Of a stretch of 64,000 nucleotides of DNA, positions 51,907 through 60,898 are shown one piece after another. Position 1 is the first letter of the stretch. Every line of letters starts with the position of its first letter. This DNA is from CAYRTV01 sp964505785. GTDB lineage: Bacteria > Acidobacteriota > Aminicenantia > Aminicenantales > Aminicenantaceae. The translations under genes were made by a program, and so were the position numbers. The notes below the pieces were generated by a model. The model had not been told where the DNA came from. It did not search any database and worked only from the letters and a program-made list of their open reading frames with translations. The stretch is from assembly GCA_964505785.1 (NCBI GenBank), contig CAZDJZ010000008.1:46727-110726 (forward strand). Reading direction: 5' to 3'.

Positions 51907-53988
51907 ATGAGATTTAAAGCATTATTTGTTTTAATACTGTTTATCTGCCTGCCGGCGGTGCCGGGCAAGGCGGTTCAAAGCACCCGAGTCAATGAGGTCG
52001 ACATCGCCTGCATCAGGAATTATGTGGAAGCGGAGATGCGGGTGGATAAAATCGGCGGCATGACCATCGGCTTCATGCAGGATGACACGATCTGGGTGGA
52101 AGGCTTCGGCTTCTCCGACCTGGAAAACAATACGCCCGCCTCTGCGGAATCCGCCTACCGGCTGGCCTCCATCACCAAGCCCATGACCGCCGCGGCCGTT
52201 CTCAAGCTGGCGGAGGAAGGCAAGCTCGACCTGGACGCAGAAGTCCAGCGTTATGTGCCCTATTTCCCCCGGAAAAAATGGCCGGTCACCGTCCGCCATC
52301 TTTTAGGCCACCTGGCGGGAATCAGCCATTACCGGGATTATGATGTGGAAGGCCATATCAAAATCCATAAAGACACTCGTGAAGCCCTGGCTGTTTTCCA
52401 GAATTTCGATCTGGTGGCGGAGCCGGGTACCGCCTACAATTATTCCAGCTACGGCTACAATCTCCTCGGCGCGGTGGTGGAGGGCGCGTCCGGTATGCCC
52501 TTCGGCGAAACCATGAGGGAATATATCTGGGGGCCTCTGGGTATGGACCGTACGCATATGGACAGCCCGTTGGAGATTCTGCCCGGGCGGGTGGAAGGAT
52601 ATCAGTTGGTTAGAGGTGAGATCAAAAATTCCGAATACGTGGACATAAGCAGCCGCTTTGCCGGAGGCGGAACCCGGTCGACCGTAGGCGATCTTCTAAA
52701 ATTCGCCCGCGGTATGATGGAACATAAGCTGCATTCCAAGGAAACCGTGGACCGGATGTTCACCTCCATGGCTACTTTGGGAGGGCGCTTAACCGGATAC
52801 GGCATGGGATGGGGCATCCAGCCTTTTAACGGACATTTTTCGGCCAACCATACCGGCTCCCAGGCTGAAACCAAAACCGCCCTGGTGCTCTTTCCCAAAG
52901 AAAAATTTGCGGTGGCAGTGGGCTGCAATTTTGAACAGGCCAATCCCCGCAAATACGCCCAGAGGGTTTATGAAATTCTCTTTGGCGAGCGGATTCTTTC
53001 CGTTTATACCGGGAATGCCGTCAGCGATGCCCTGGTTTTCGCCCTGGAGGAAACCTTCAATTACGGCGCCTCATTTTATGACCGGTCGGGCAAAGAACTT
53101 GCCTCCAACGAAGCCGACCGGAATAACGCCTTCGCTCTTTTCAGGAAGATTGTCAGCCGGGAAGCGCTGCAAAATGATTTTGTGCAAGCCTTCCGGCAAA
53201 TACAGATGGGCCGGCATCCTGTTTTGAACCGTCCCTTTGTCAAAGTGGGCTCGTTTATGGCGCAAAAGCTGGCGGAACAAGGGCCTCTGGATATTTATCA
53301 TAAACGGGGGGCCATCCGGTTTTTCGCCGATTATATTGACTTTTACCGCGGCGCCGGCGATTTTCAGGAAGCCTTGACCTTTCCCGGGGAGGTTGAAGAT
53401 CAGGTGCTGGATTGGGCGCCCGGCTGGGAAAAAGCCTATGCCCGGATAGGCGGCCTATTCCCGGCCCCGTATGTTCCCCGGGATGAATGGGAGCGCCCGG
53501 TTCGCCGCCTGCCCAAAGACGGTTCGGCTTATCCCGATTTCAGCGGGGATTTGGCGGATATGGCGGAATACTTCACCATGACCGGCAAGCAGGAGGCCGC
53601 GGTCAAAGCCGCAGAACTGGGAATGGAGGCGTACCCGGCTTCAGCCCGGCTGTATTTTGCCCGCGCCTGCAGCGCCTTATTTTTCGGCGACCGCAAAAAG
53701 GCCATGGAATATTTTAAAAAAGCCGATCAGGCGGCTGTGCATAAAAGCGCGGCTAATCCATCCGGCTTCAGTACGTGGATCTCTTCCCTTTTGGATTATG
53801 CCGGGATGCCGGATAAAGCCAGATTGTTTGCTGAAACCGGACTGCAGTTGTTTCCCCAGTCGGAAGAGCTCCATTACGCCTTAGGCTATCTCTTATGGAA
53901 AGAAGCCAAGACCCACTTGGAACAGGCCCTGGACCTGGATCCAAATTTCAGCCGCGCCTGGGATTTGCTTCAAAAAATCGAGAGGTGA
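51907..53988 (+). CDS. Beta-lactamase-family serine hydrolase with TPR-like tail
   Basis: The 693-residue secreted protein has a signal peptide (about 1-21) and a class C beta-lactamase/DD-peptidase-like domain (about 30-360). The catalytic SxxK is S88-I-T-K91, the tyrosine motif is SSYGYN and the third motif is HTGSQ, replacing KTG. The C-terminal part (about 370-690) includes helical repeat stretches such as AVKAAELGMEAYPASARLYF and MEYFKKADQA that look like TPRs. Enzymes of this type are esterases, peptidases or amidases; true beta-lactamase activity is not implied. A GGGAGG site precedes the ATG. Single gene. Confidence 0.87.
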   Translation: MRFKALFVLILFICLPAVPGKAVQSTRVNEVDIACIRNYVEAEMRVDKIGGMTIGFMQDDTIWVEGFGFSDLENNTPASAESAYRLASITKPMTAAAVLKLAEEGKLDLDAEVQRYVPYFPRKKWPVTVRHLLGHLAGISHYRDYDVEGHIKIHKDTREALAVFQNFDLVAEPGTAYNYSSYGYNLLGAVVEGASGMPFGETMREYIWGPLGMDRTHMDSPLEILPGRVEGYQLVRGEIKNSEYVDISSRFAGGGTRSTVGDLLKFARGMMEHKLHSKETVDRMFTSMATLGGRLTGYGMGWGIQPFNGHFSANHTGSQAETKTALVLFPKEKFAVAVGCNFEQANPRKYAQRVYEILFGERILSVYTGNAVSDALVFALEETFNYGASFYDRSGKELASNEADRNNAFALFRKIVSREALQNDFVQAFRQIQMGRHPVLNRPFVKVGSFMAQKLAEQGPLDIYHKRGAIRFFADYIDFYRGAGDFQEALTFPGEVEDQVLDWAPGWEKAYARIGGLFPAPYVPRDEWERPVRRLPKDGSAYPDFSGDLADMAEYFTMTGKQEAAVKAAELGMEAYPASARLYFARACSALFFGDRKKAMEYFKKADQAAVHKSAANPSGFSTWISSLLDYAGMPDKARLFAETGLQLFPQSEELHYALGYLLWKEAKTHLEQALDLDPNFSRAWDLLQKIER

Positions 53989-54314
53989 ATCAGCCAGGAT
54001 TATTGCTTGTAAAATGAGATATCCTTGTCATCCAGAGGAGCGAAGCGACGAAGGATCCCCAGCTGCCTCATCCTGTCGAGACGGACCCGATTCTATAGAC
54101 GATGCATTTTGTGATCCTTCGGCCTGCTGCCGCAGGCCTTAGGATGACATGTGGTTTCATTTCCATCGTTCTGGGTGTGTTATGCTCACATAATAAAAAT
54201 TGCCATGTTCCGATTAATTCTGCTGTCCGGATAAGATTCCCTCGACCGCTTTGCGGCCTGGGGATGACAAAGTTTTTCATTAGTAATACCAGGATAGAAT
54301 ATCGAACAGTGAAG
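53989..54314. repeat. Gap with one complete palindromic element
   Basis: The element at 54028-54148 has left stem ATCC/GGAT with an AGCGAAGCGAC loop and a right arm with CCTGCTGCCGCAGG. A second partial arm lies at about 54240-54270. No gene is supported. Confidence 0.65.
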
Positions 54315-55064
54315 TCATTGTATTATCGCGGCGGAGCTGCGGACCAGAAGCAGCAGGCCCATGATGACCAGGGCAGCGTTGACGGCACCCGCGAATCGGC
54401 GATGCGGCATGCGTTTATTAGCGGCCCCGCCCAGGAAAATACCCAGCATGACCACCGGAAAGGCGAAAAGATAAAGCTCAATGACCCGGCTGGTCCACAA
54501 GCCGGACAGGCCGTGGCCGGCGAGGATGAGAAAGCCGGTGGGAAGAAAATAGCCCTGCAGCGTCGCCCGGAACCGGGAAGGGGGCCAGCCGCGTAAATGC
54601 CCATAGATCACAATAGGAGGGCCGTTGGTGTTATACGCGCCGCCCAGGATGCCGGCAATGAAGCCGAAAAGCCAGGTCACAATCCGGGGCAAATGGATGG
54701 CTTGCAGCTGGGGCCTGAATAAATTGAAAGCGCCATAGAATGCAATAATAATGCCCAAGATGATTTTCATAGTATTTTCAGGCATCTGTTTAAGAAACAG
54801 CAGCCCGAAAGGAATGCCCGCCAGTGAAGCCAGCACCAAATGCAGAGTAGAGCGGAAATCCGCCTGCCGCCAATTCTTGAGCAGAATGGTTACGGCGGTG
54901 GTTGTGGCCAGCAGGGCGACCAAAGGGGTGGCGGTGCGGATGCCGATTAAAAAGGCCAAAAGCGGCATAGCGATGACTGCATCCCCAAATCCCAGCGAAG
55001 ACCGGATAAAGGATGAAACCAGCAGCACCGCCAGGATTGGAAACAGGAGACTTAATGGAATCAT
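54315..55064 (-). CDS. TauE/SafE-family sulfite exporter-like permease
   Basis: The 249-residue inner-membrane protein has about eight helices and the TauE/SafE pattern, with SSLGFGDAVIAMPLLAF near the N-terminus and GILGGAYNTNGPPIVIYG at the start of the second half. The family exports sulfite, sulfoacetate or related organic anions. It overlaps the GH15 gene's ATG-proximal partner by 4 bp (ATGA, 55061-55064), so the two are co-expressed, though no metabolic link is evident. Confidence 0.85.
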   Translation of the reverse strand: MIPLSLLFPILAVLLVSSFIRSSLGFGDAVIAMPLLAFLIGIRTATPLVALLATTTAVTILLKNWRQADFRSTLHLVLASLAGIPFGLLFLKQMPENTMKIILGIIIAFYGAFNLFRPQLQAIHLPRIVTWLFGFIAGILGGAYNTNGPPIVIYGHLRGWPPSRFRATLQGYFLPTGFLILAGHGLSGLWTSRVIELYLFAFPVVMLGIFLGGAANKRMPHRRFAGAVNAALVIMGLLLLVRSSAAIIQ

Positions 55065-56863
55065 TCCCGCTCTATGGAACCCTTCCCGGTCTTGTCATGA
55101 TATTTTTTCAGGTATCGGGCGGCCAAGATGAGGCCCATGTGGGAAAAGGACTGAGGGTAGTTACCGAGAAAATCCCGGGTTTCCGGATCAATTTCTTCGG
55201 CTAAAAGCCGGGGCTTGCCCATATATGTTTCCATTTCAAAAAAACGGCTGGTGCCCTCTTTGATATCTTCAACCGCAGCCAGAGCCGCTATCATCCAGTA
55301 GGAGCAGAGCACAAAGGCCCCTTCATCGCCGGACAGGCCGTCATCAGACAAGTAACGGTAAATAAATATCCGGTCATGTTGCAGTTCTCGGCGGGTGTTG
55401 TTAATAATCCGGCGGGTCTGGTCCTCATGCCGGTCCAGGAACTGAAGCAGTACAAATAGGAAATTGACGGCATCTTGGTGGCGGGTTTCCGGAAACTGCA
55501 CAAAGGTACCTGCATCCTCGTTATAGCCATTTTCCCAAATCCAGGCCTTGATCTCATCCGCTGCATCGTTCCACTGCTGTTTTGTCTCTGCATCAATATC
55601 CATGGCATCGCACATTTTGACCGCCCGGTCCATCCCCACCCAGCACATGACTTTTCCATAGATATAATGCTGCTGGTGCTGACGGATTTCCCACATGCTG
55701 TTATCCTTGTTTTGCCAATTCGCCAGAATGCTTTGAACCAGAGTTATGATGATATCTTTTGTATCCCGGGTTATCTCCATGCCGTGTGTCCACATGAAAT
55801 AATAGGCGTCAATCAGAGATCCGTAAATATCCAACTGCAGCTGGCCAAAAGCATCGTTCCCGATTCGCACCGGGGACGAATCTTTGTAGCCGGATAAATG
55901 CTCCAGGATCTGCTCTTCCGGCACGTGGCCGCCGTTAATGCTGTACATCAAATGGATTTCTCCATTGCACCGGGGACAGCCGCGGCTTATTTTTTTTATG
56001 AATTGAAAAAAGCGGACCGCTTCATCTTCGTATCCTAAAATAAAAAACGCATATAATGTGAAGGTAGCGTCCCGCACCCAGACATAGCGGTAATCCCAGT
56101 TCCGTCCTCCGCCCAGCTCCTCCGGAAGCGAAGTTGTGGGGGCGGCGATCAATGCACCGGTGGGATAGTACTGGAGAAGTTTTAACGTGACAGCAGAACG
56201 GGTCATCTGTCGGCGGCAAAAGTCGAAAATAGTCCCCCGGCTGATCCATTCCTTCCAAAACTGGACTGTAAACTCTTCATAATCATCGATATCCACATCT
56301 GCTTCTTCCCCGGTCCGATATTCCAAAACCAGCTCACGGCTTTGGCCTTCGGGAATGGGGACTTCAATGCGGTATTCCTTGTCGGCGGATATTAATTCGG
56401 CATCCGCTGGGAGATACAGGATCAAGGAATGAGTGTTGACCTGAGCCCGGTAACCATTGCCGGCCTTTTCCAGGGATATGCCGTTCTGCCGGGCATAATC
56501 CGGTTTGGGCGCAAACCGGAAAGTGACGCGGGCATCTCCGTTTTCTGCTTTAAGCTTCCGCACCAGGAAATGGATGCCGCATTCTTCCACCGGACGCGGC
56601 ACCATGAAATCCCGCATGCGCACCCGGGCATTGCCTTGGCTCAGGATAAATTCGACCACCGCAGTTTCCCCAAGATATCCGGCTTCTTTAACGTCCACAT
56701 CCCCGGTCAAGGAAAAACATCCGCCGTTTTTATCCAAAAGGTGCGCAAACAGGCTGGGGGAATCAAAGTGGGGAAGACACATCCAGTCGATGGAGCCTTG
56801 ATTGGAGACCAGGGCGGCCGTCTGGAGGTCCCCGATGAGGTAGTAGTTTTTTATGTCCTGCAT
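55061..56863 (-). CDS. Glycoside hydrolase family 15 (glucoamylase/trehalase-like)
   Basis: The 600-residue cytoplasmic enzyme has the bacterial GH15 layout: an N-terminal beta-sandwich (YYLIGDLQTAALVSNQGSID) and an (alpha/alpha)6 barrel. Barrel motifs are GGGRNWDYRYVWVRDATFTL and the C-terminal LAEEIDPETRDFLGNYPQSF, where the EEID region carries the expected catalytic glutamate. GH15 members of this length hydrolyse maltooligosaccharides or trehalose. The ATG at 56863 fits the family start; the longer frame enters the upstream region. A TATAAT lies just before it. It is divergent from the MBL hydrolase gene. Confidence 0.9.
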   Translation of the reverse strand: MQDIKNYYLIGDLQTAALVSNQGSIDWMCLPHFDSPSLFAHLLDKNGGCFSLTGDVDVKEAGYLGETAVVEFILSQGNARVRMRDFMVPRPVEECGIHFLVRKLKAENGDARVTFRFAPKPDYARQNGISLEKAGNGYRAQVNTHSLILYLPADAELISADKEYRIEVPIPEGQSRELVLEYRTGEEADVDIDDYEEFTVQFWKEWISRGTIFDFCRRQMTRSAVTLKLLQYYPTGALIAAPTTSLPEELGGGRNWDYRYVWVRDATFTLYAFFILGYEDEAVRFFQFIKKISRGCPRCNGEIHLMYSINGGHVPEEQILEHLSGYKDSSPVRIGNDAFGQLQLDIYGSLIDAYYFMWTHGMEITRDTKDIIITLVQSILANWQNKDNSMWEIRQHQQHYIYGKVMCWVGMDRAVKMCDAMDIDAETKQQWNDAADEIKAWIWENGYNEDAGTFVQFPETRHQDAVNFLFVLLQFLDRHEDQTRRIINNTRRELQHDRIFIYRYLSDDGLSGDEGAFVLCSYWMIAALAAVEDIKEGTSRFFEMETYMGKPRLLAEEIDPETRDFLGNYPQSFSHMGLILAARYLKKYHDKTGKGSIERE

Positions 56864-56954
56864 GTAAATATAATTATACCTTTGGTTCAGTTTGAATGAA
56901 AGCTGAAGCTTATATTGACCGAAGCAGGAGATATATGTTAAGACAACGGGAGCT

Positions 56955-57632
56955 ATGAAGATAAAATTCTTAGGTACACGAGGCAATATCGAGCCGTCCG
57001 CTCCCTATCATTCCCGTCATTCCGGGTTGCTTGTAGACAACAGCCTGCTTTTTGATGTTGGGGAAAAAGAATTTCTCAAGTACAACCCGGCCGCGGTTTT
57101 TATCACCCACCTGCATCCGGACCATGCCTTTTTTGACGCCAACGGCGGTGTGTCCATAGGCGTCCCGGTTTATGCTCCTGAGTCTTCAGATCAGTGCCCG
57201 GGCATCCGCGTTATATCAAAATCTCAGACTGTAAAAGGTTATCATGTGACCCCTGTTCCCACCATCCACAGCAAGTATGTACAATCCCAGGCTTATATCA
57301 TCGAAAAAGACCGGCGTGTGCTTTACACCGGAGACATGGTCTGGATCAATAAGGATTATCATCCTCAACTGGAAGGTTTGGATCTGGTCATCACGGACGG
57401 CAGTTTCATGCGCAAGGGCGGGATGATCCGCAGGGATGAGGAAGGGCAAATCTACGGCCACCAGGGAATTCCTAATTTGATCAAACTATTTGAACAATTC
57501 ACGGATCATATTATTTTCACTCATTTCGGCAGCTGGTTTTATAAGGATATGGCAGCCGCACGCAGTAAGATGCGCTCTCTTTCCGGAAAAAAAGTGGAAG
57601 CGGCATATGACGGCTGGGAAATCGACATTTAG
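56955..57632 (+). CDS. MBL-fold metallo-hydrolase
   Basis: The 225-residue cytoplasmic protein has the metallo-beta-lactamase fold. Its motif is H52-L-H54-P-D56-H57 (THLHPDH), with additional metal ligands in TIHSKY, YTGDM and the late THFG. The layout resembles RNase Z-like and lactonase-like single-domain hydrolases. The substrate is unknown. GGGAG precedes the ATG. It is a stand-alone gene, divergent from the GH15 gene. Confidence 0.85.
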   Translation: MKIKFLGTRGNIEPSAPYHSRHSGLLVDNSLLFDVGEKEFLKYNPAAVFITHLHPDHAFFDANGGVSIGVPVYAPESSDQCPGIRVISKSQTVKGYHVTPVPTIHSKYVQSQAYIIEKDRRVLYTGDMVWINKDYHPQLEGLDLVITDGSFMRKGGMIRRDEEGQIYGHQGIPNLIKLFEQFTDHIIFTHFGSWFYKDMAAARSKMRSLSGKKVEAAYDGWEIDI

Positions 57633-57828
57633 CCTGGCTTTCCACATGTCATCCTGAGGCCTGCGAAGCAAACCGGATTTTTCTCTTTACTCTTCACTAA
57701 TTCCAGATGAACAAATGTCTCCAAAGACTTTGCCTGCCGTAAGAACATCCATCAGCGATATGCTTTTCAGATTTGAGATTTGAGATTTGAGATTTGAGAT
57801 AATCAGGATGACAGCGAATAGTTCAGGC
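57633..57828. repeat. Short repeat gap with GATTTGA array
   Basis: A broken palindromic arm (about 57646-57670) and a clean GATTTGA array of five units (57769-57800) that ends directly in the closing word of another arm (CAGGATGACAG). Confidence 0.7.
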
Positions 57829-59127
57829 TTATATATCAATAAGCTTCAGGTTGGAATCGGATTTTTCAAGCATCTCGTCGTATTCCTTAAGAATTTTTTG
57901 GATATTCTGCAGTTCGGCTGAATCTTTAACCGGAATATCTTCAAAGCCTTTTTTTTCAACAGCATCCCACACTTTCTTTACGGTGAGCTGCTCCACGGAA
58001 ACGGCCGGTTGATATGCATAACTGTCTTTTTCAGACAGAACCGTCTCAGAGACCAGGCCCGCCTTTATCAGCTGTTCCAAGGAAGAATTAACCAGCTGGG
58101 AAGGGAGTTCCAATTCTTCGGTGATGCATTCCACTGTACATGGTTTTTGTCCTTTTTTGAACCGGTCCGTTATAAACTGCATGATCCAGACAAAAACCAA
58201 TTTGCGGCTGTGCGCACTGATACGGGTGTAATCAGGATGAAACCCGCGAGTGCCTACATTTTCATAAGCATAGGAGACTTCTGCTCCGAACAGGAGGCAA
58301 AGCCAGCTGATCTGTATCCAAAGCAGCAGCAGCGGCAGGGCGGCAAAACTTCCGTAAATGGCATTATAAACTGAAACCGTAATTTGAAGACGGATATAAA
58401 AATTCAAAAACAGTTGATACAAGGTCCCGGAAACCACTCCTGCCAGCAGCCCCGCTTTGAAACTGACCCTCCGGTTGGGCATGAATATAATAAAAAAGGC
58501 GAATAAAAACCAAATCAACACATACGGCAGCAAACTGATGAAAAACTTGACGACATTATCCAGATACCCAATGAACGAAGGAACATCCGCCAGGACGACG
58601 GTCAAGCTCAATGAAATCAAAAGCAGAATGGTGCCGATAAAGATCATGGAGAAATAATCTCTTATTTTGACGGATAAGCTTCGGGACCGTTCCAAACCCC
58701 AAATCCGGTTGAAGGAATACTCGATATTGCTTAGAAGCAGGGTTACTGTGACGAAAAGAAAGACAAGCCCTAATCCGGCAATCAGTCCGCCCCGTGCACT
58801 TTGCAGTGTGGTTTGGGCAAAATCAATCAACCGGGCTTCCAGATCACCTCCCAGTGCTATCTGGGCCTTGAGTTGATCCTCCAAAACATTCTGCAGGCCG
58901 AAACCTTTTGCGATTCCAAAAACCAGTGCCAGCATGGGAACCAAAGCCAGGAGTGTAAAAAACGCCAGCGCCGGAGCCCTCACCTGCATTTCATCCCGGC
59001 CGAGTTTATTGAAAGAAAAAATCATAATTTTGAGAAATTTTACCCCTGCCCGCTTCCAGCCAGGTAAATTTTCAAGCTTGACTTCCCAGATTTCAGATTT
59101 TAAAAATGTCCGGACACGTTTCATCAT
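57829..59127 (-). CDS. YihY/BrkB-family membrane protein
   Basis: The 432-residue protein has six helices in the YihY/virulence factor BrkB (UPF0761) pattern, with RAPALAFFTLLALVPMLALVFG near the N-terminus and LPLLLLWIQISWLCLLFGAEVSYAYE in the middle. A cytoplasmic C-terminal part (about 300-432) contains a winged-helix-like segment, TVECITEELELPSQLVNSSLEQL. The family is often misnamed ribonuclease BN; its true function is unknown, with transport suggested. Single gene. Confidence 0.88.
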   Translation of the reverse strand: MMKRVRTFLKSEIWEVKLENLPGWKRAGVKFLKIMIFSFNKLGRDEMQVRAPALAFFTLLALVPMLALVFGIAKGFGLQNVLEDQLKAQIALGGDLEARLIDFAQTTLQSARGGLIAGLGLVFLFVTVTLLLSNIEYSFNRIWGLERSRSLSVKIRDYFSMIFIGTILLLISLSLTVVLADVPSFIGYLDNVVKFFISLLPYVLIWFLFAFFIIFMPNRRVSFKAGLLAGVVSGTLYQLFLNFYIRLQITVSVYNAIYGSFAALPLLLLWIQISWLCLLFGAEVSYAYENVGTRGFHPDYTRISAHSRKLVFVWIMQFITDRFKKGQKPCTVECITEELELPSQLVNSSLEQLIKAGLVSETVLSEKDSYAYQPAVSVEQLTVKKVWDAVEKKGFEDIPVKDSAELQNIQKILKEYDEMLEKSDSNLKLIDI

Positions 59128-59533
59128 GGCGGCCTCGCAGTATAATCAGAAAAATTATTCCGTTAGTATTATTGTATCAATTTCAGGTGGATCGGTCATG
59201 AAGAATCGGTACCGGCCCATTCGACGAAGCAGTCTAAGATCCCCTTCGCCGCTTCGCGGCTCGAGGATGACAGGGGAGTGGATAGGTCATGAAGAATCGG
59301 TACCGGCCCATTCGACGAAGCAGTCTAAGATCCCCTTCGNNNNNNNNNNNNNNNNNNNNNNNNNNNNNNNNNNNNNNNNNNNNNNNNNNNNNNNNNNNNN
59401 NNNNNNNNNNNNNNNNNNNNNNNNNNNNNNNNNNNNNNNCCGCTTCGCGGCTCGAGGATGACATGAAGAGGCGAGCCCTGCATTGACAGCGGCATTCCAT
59501 CGGAATAAACTTACCTCAGAGGGAGCCGCTTCC
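59128..59533. repeat. Tandem repeat and scaffold gap
   Basis: A 91-bp unit (59194-59284) containing a palindromic arm is directly repeated from 59285 and broken by 100 N (59340-59439). The bases after the gap continue the unit exactly where it was interrupted. No gene is supported. Confidence 0.8.
59340..59439. other. Assembly gap (100 N)
   Basis: A run of 100 undetermined bases, a conventional placeholder length, sits inside a repeat hairpin (between CCCCTTCG and CCGCTTCGCGG). Confidence 0.99.
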
Positions 59534-59911
59534 ATGAAAATAAAAGGAATTGCCATGGTGTTGATGCTGGGGATGGTGATCATTTTTTATCTATTCGTGG
59601 TGCATAAAGACGAAAGCGGGGAGTCGAACCTGGAAAAAACTGTGGGCGCATACAGTGAAACCAATCTGAAAATGACACGGGTCAATATGCAGTCGGTCGG
59701 CCGGATGGTCGAATCCTATATCGCCATGCACGACGCCCTGCCCGAAGATTTAAACCAGGTGTCGCGCTGGAACCGGATCGGCCCGGCCCGCTGGGACGCC
59801 TGGGGCAATCCCATCAAGTTCAGCGCCGGATTTAAACCGAGTTTTACACTCATCTCCGCCGGACCGGACAAGACTTGGAATACGGAAGACGATATCAAGA
59901 TGGAGTTTTAG
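59534..59911 (+). CDS. GspG-like C-terminal-domain protein
   Basis: The 125-residue protein has an N-terminal helix (MKIKGIAMVLMLGMVIIFYL) and a C-terminal domain with ARWDAWGNPIKFSAGFKPSF and SAGPDKTWNTEDDI. The latter is the calcium-loop end typical of type II secretion major pseudopilin GspG. It lacks the Phe-Thr-Leu-x-Glu prepilin cleavage site, so it is not a standard pseudopilin. It may be a membrane-anchored relative. The ATG at 59534 follows GGGAG. No other secretion genes lie nearby. Confidence 0.7.
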   Translation: MKIKGIAMVLMLGMVIIFYLFVVHKDESGESNLEKTVGAYSETNLKMTRVNMQSVGRMVESYIAMHDALPEDLNQVSRWNRIGPARWDAWGNPIKFSAGFKPSFTLISAGPDKTWNTEDDIKMEF

Positions 59912-59923
59912 CCCTACTTTATC

Positions 59924-60484
59924 TCAGCCTAAATGATCAAAAAGAATTTTAATCCCGATGAGAATTAAAATAACGCCGCCCGCAATCTCGGCGCTTTTTC
60001 CCGCCCAGCGGCCAAAGGCCGGACCGGCACGGGCGGCCAGCAGCGATAGGGCCAGGGCGGTCACGCCAATTGTCACCGCCGGCACCAGGACCGGCAGATG
60101 GAGGACGGCAATACTCATTCCGGCCGCTAGAGCATCAATGCTGGTGGCAATGGATAAAACCAAAATCGGAAATCCCCGGGTCGGATCTTTGGCTTTAAAA
60201 CGGGACGGTCCTGACGACAAGGCTTCATACAGCATATGGCCGCCGATAATGGAAAGCAAAATAAAAGCGGCCCAATGATCCAATGCTTGAATATAGACTA
60301 GAATTTCCCGGCCGGTCAGCCAGCCTAGTGCCGTCATGCCGCCCTGAAAAAAACCAAAATAGACGGCCATGCGCAGGCTTTGGACCCAGCTGGCGCCGCC
60401 TAAATAAAGACTGACACCAATGGATACCGCAAAGGCATCCATAGCCAGGGCTAAAGCCAGACCGGCAAGATAAGGCCAGCTCAT
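59924..60484 (-). CDS. mntP: Manganese efflux pump MntP
   Basis: The 186-residue inner-membrane protein has six helices and the two MntP signatures, ALAMDAFAVSIG in the first helix and SIATSIDALAAGMS in the fourth, each with the conserved aspartate. It exports Mn(II) when cytoplasmic manganese is high. The start codon overlaps the stop of a 16-codon reading frame that has a strong ribosome site (60481-60531), so translation may be coupled to that leader. I found no convincing yybP-ykoY manganese riboswitch upstream. Confidence 0.88.
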   Translation of the reverse strand: MSWPYLAGLALALAMDAFAVSIGVSLYLGGASWVQSLRMAVYFGFFQGGMTALGWLTGREILVYIQALDHWAAFILLSIIGGHMLYEALSSGPSRFKAKDPTRGFPILVLSIATSIDALAAGMSIAVLHLPVLVPAVTIGVTALALSLLAARAGPAFGRWAGKSAEIAGGVILILIGIKILFDHLG

Positions 60485-60531
60485 CCAGCCGGCTCTTTTT
60501 CAGCAGGGGCCCAGCGGGTTCCTTTTTTCAT
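60481..60531 (-). CDS. Possible 16-codon leader ORF of mntP
   Basis: ATG at 60531 with a near-perfect AAAGGAGG seven bases upstream opens a frame, MKKGTRWAPAEKEPAG, that ends in TGA overlapping the mntP ATG (ATGA). mntP itself has no comparable site of its own. The peptide may be a translational leader, or the remnant of a longer gene. Confidence 0.5.
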   Translation of the reverse strand: MKKGTRWAPAEKEPAG

Positions 60532-60898
60532 TCTTTCCTCCTTTCCGGCGATGCCATTTAAGATTCTCTTCCTTCCGCTCCGAGTATATGGCTTGCACTG
60601 AGCGAAGCAAGTGCATCGTCAGAGTAAAAAGTGAAAAGTTAAAAGTGAGACGTTATCTTATTAAATCAAAACTTAAAAATCAAAAAATAACCCGGCATTA
60701 TCATCCTGAAGTCTTCGAAGCAGGCCGTAAGGATCTTAGCCGGCTTCGCCGAATTGGGCGGCTTTGTTTCACCAGCCGATGTATTCTAAGATTCCCGTCG
60801 CTTTGCTCCGGGAATGACATAGCATCCCATCGAGCGCAGCAAGAGAGTTACTTTAATAAAATACAGTTTCCTTCTATAATAATGAATTCGGTTTAATT
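60532..60898. repeat. Repeat gap before uvrA
   Basis: It contains AGT-type heptamers (about 60623-60650), TCAAAAN heptamers (about 60655-60690) and a full palindromic element (60704-60822; left stem ATCCT/AGGAT, right stem ATTCCCG/CGGGAAT). The uvrA promoter lies at the end. Confidence 0.65.
60852..60880 (+). promoter_or_regulatory. Probable uvrA promoter
   Basis: TATAAT at 60875-60880 with a weak TTTAAT -35 box 17 bases upstream. The transcript would start only about a dozen bases before the ATG, and no Shine-Dalgarno site is visible. Confidence 0.45.

Noticed and set aside
60485..60620. yybP-ykoY manganese riboswitch before mntP
   Set aside because: GCTGGGCCC looked suggestive, but the paired stems and manganese-binding loop are absent and the segment is explained as a short leader frame.
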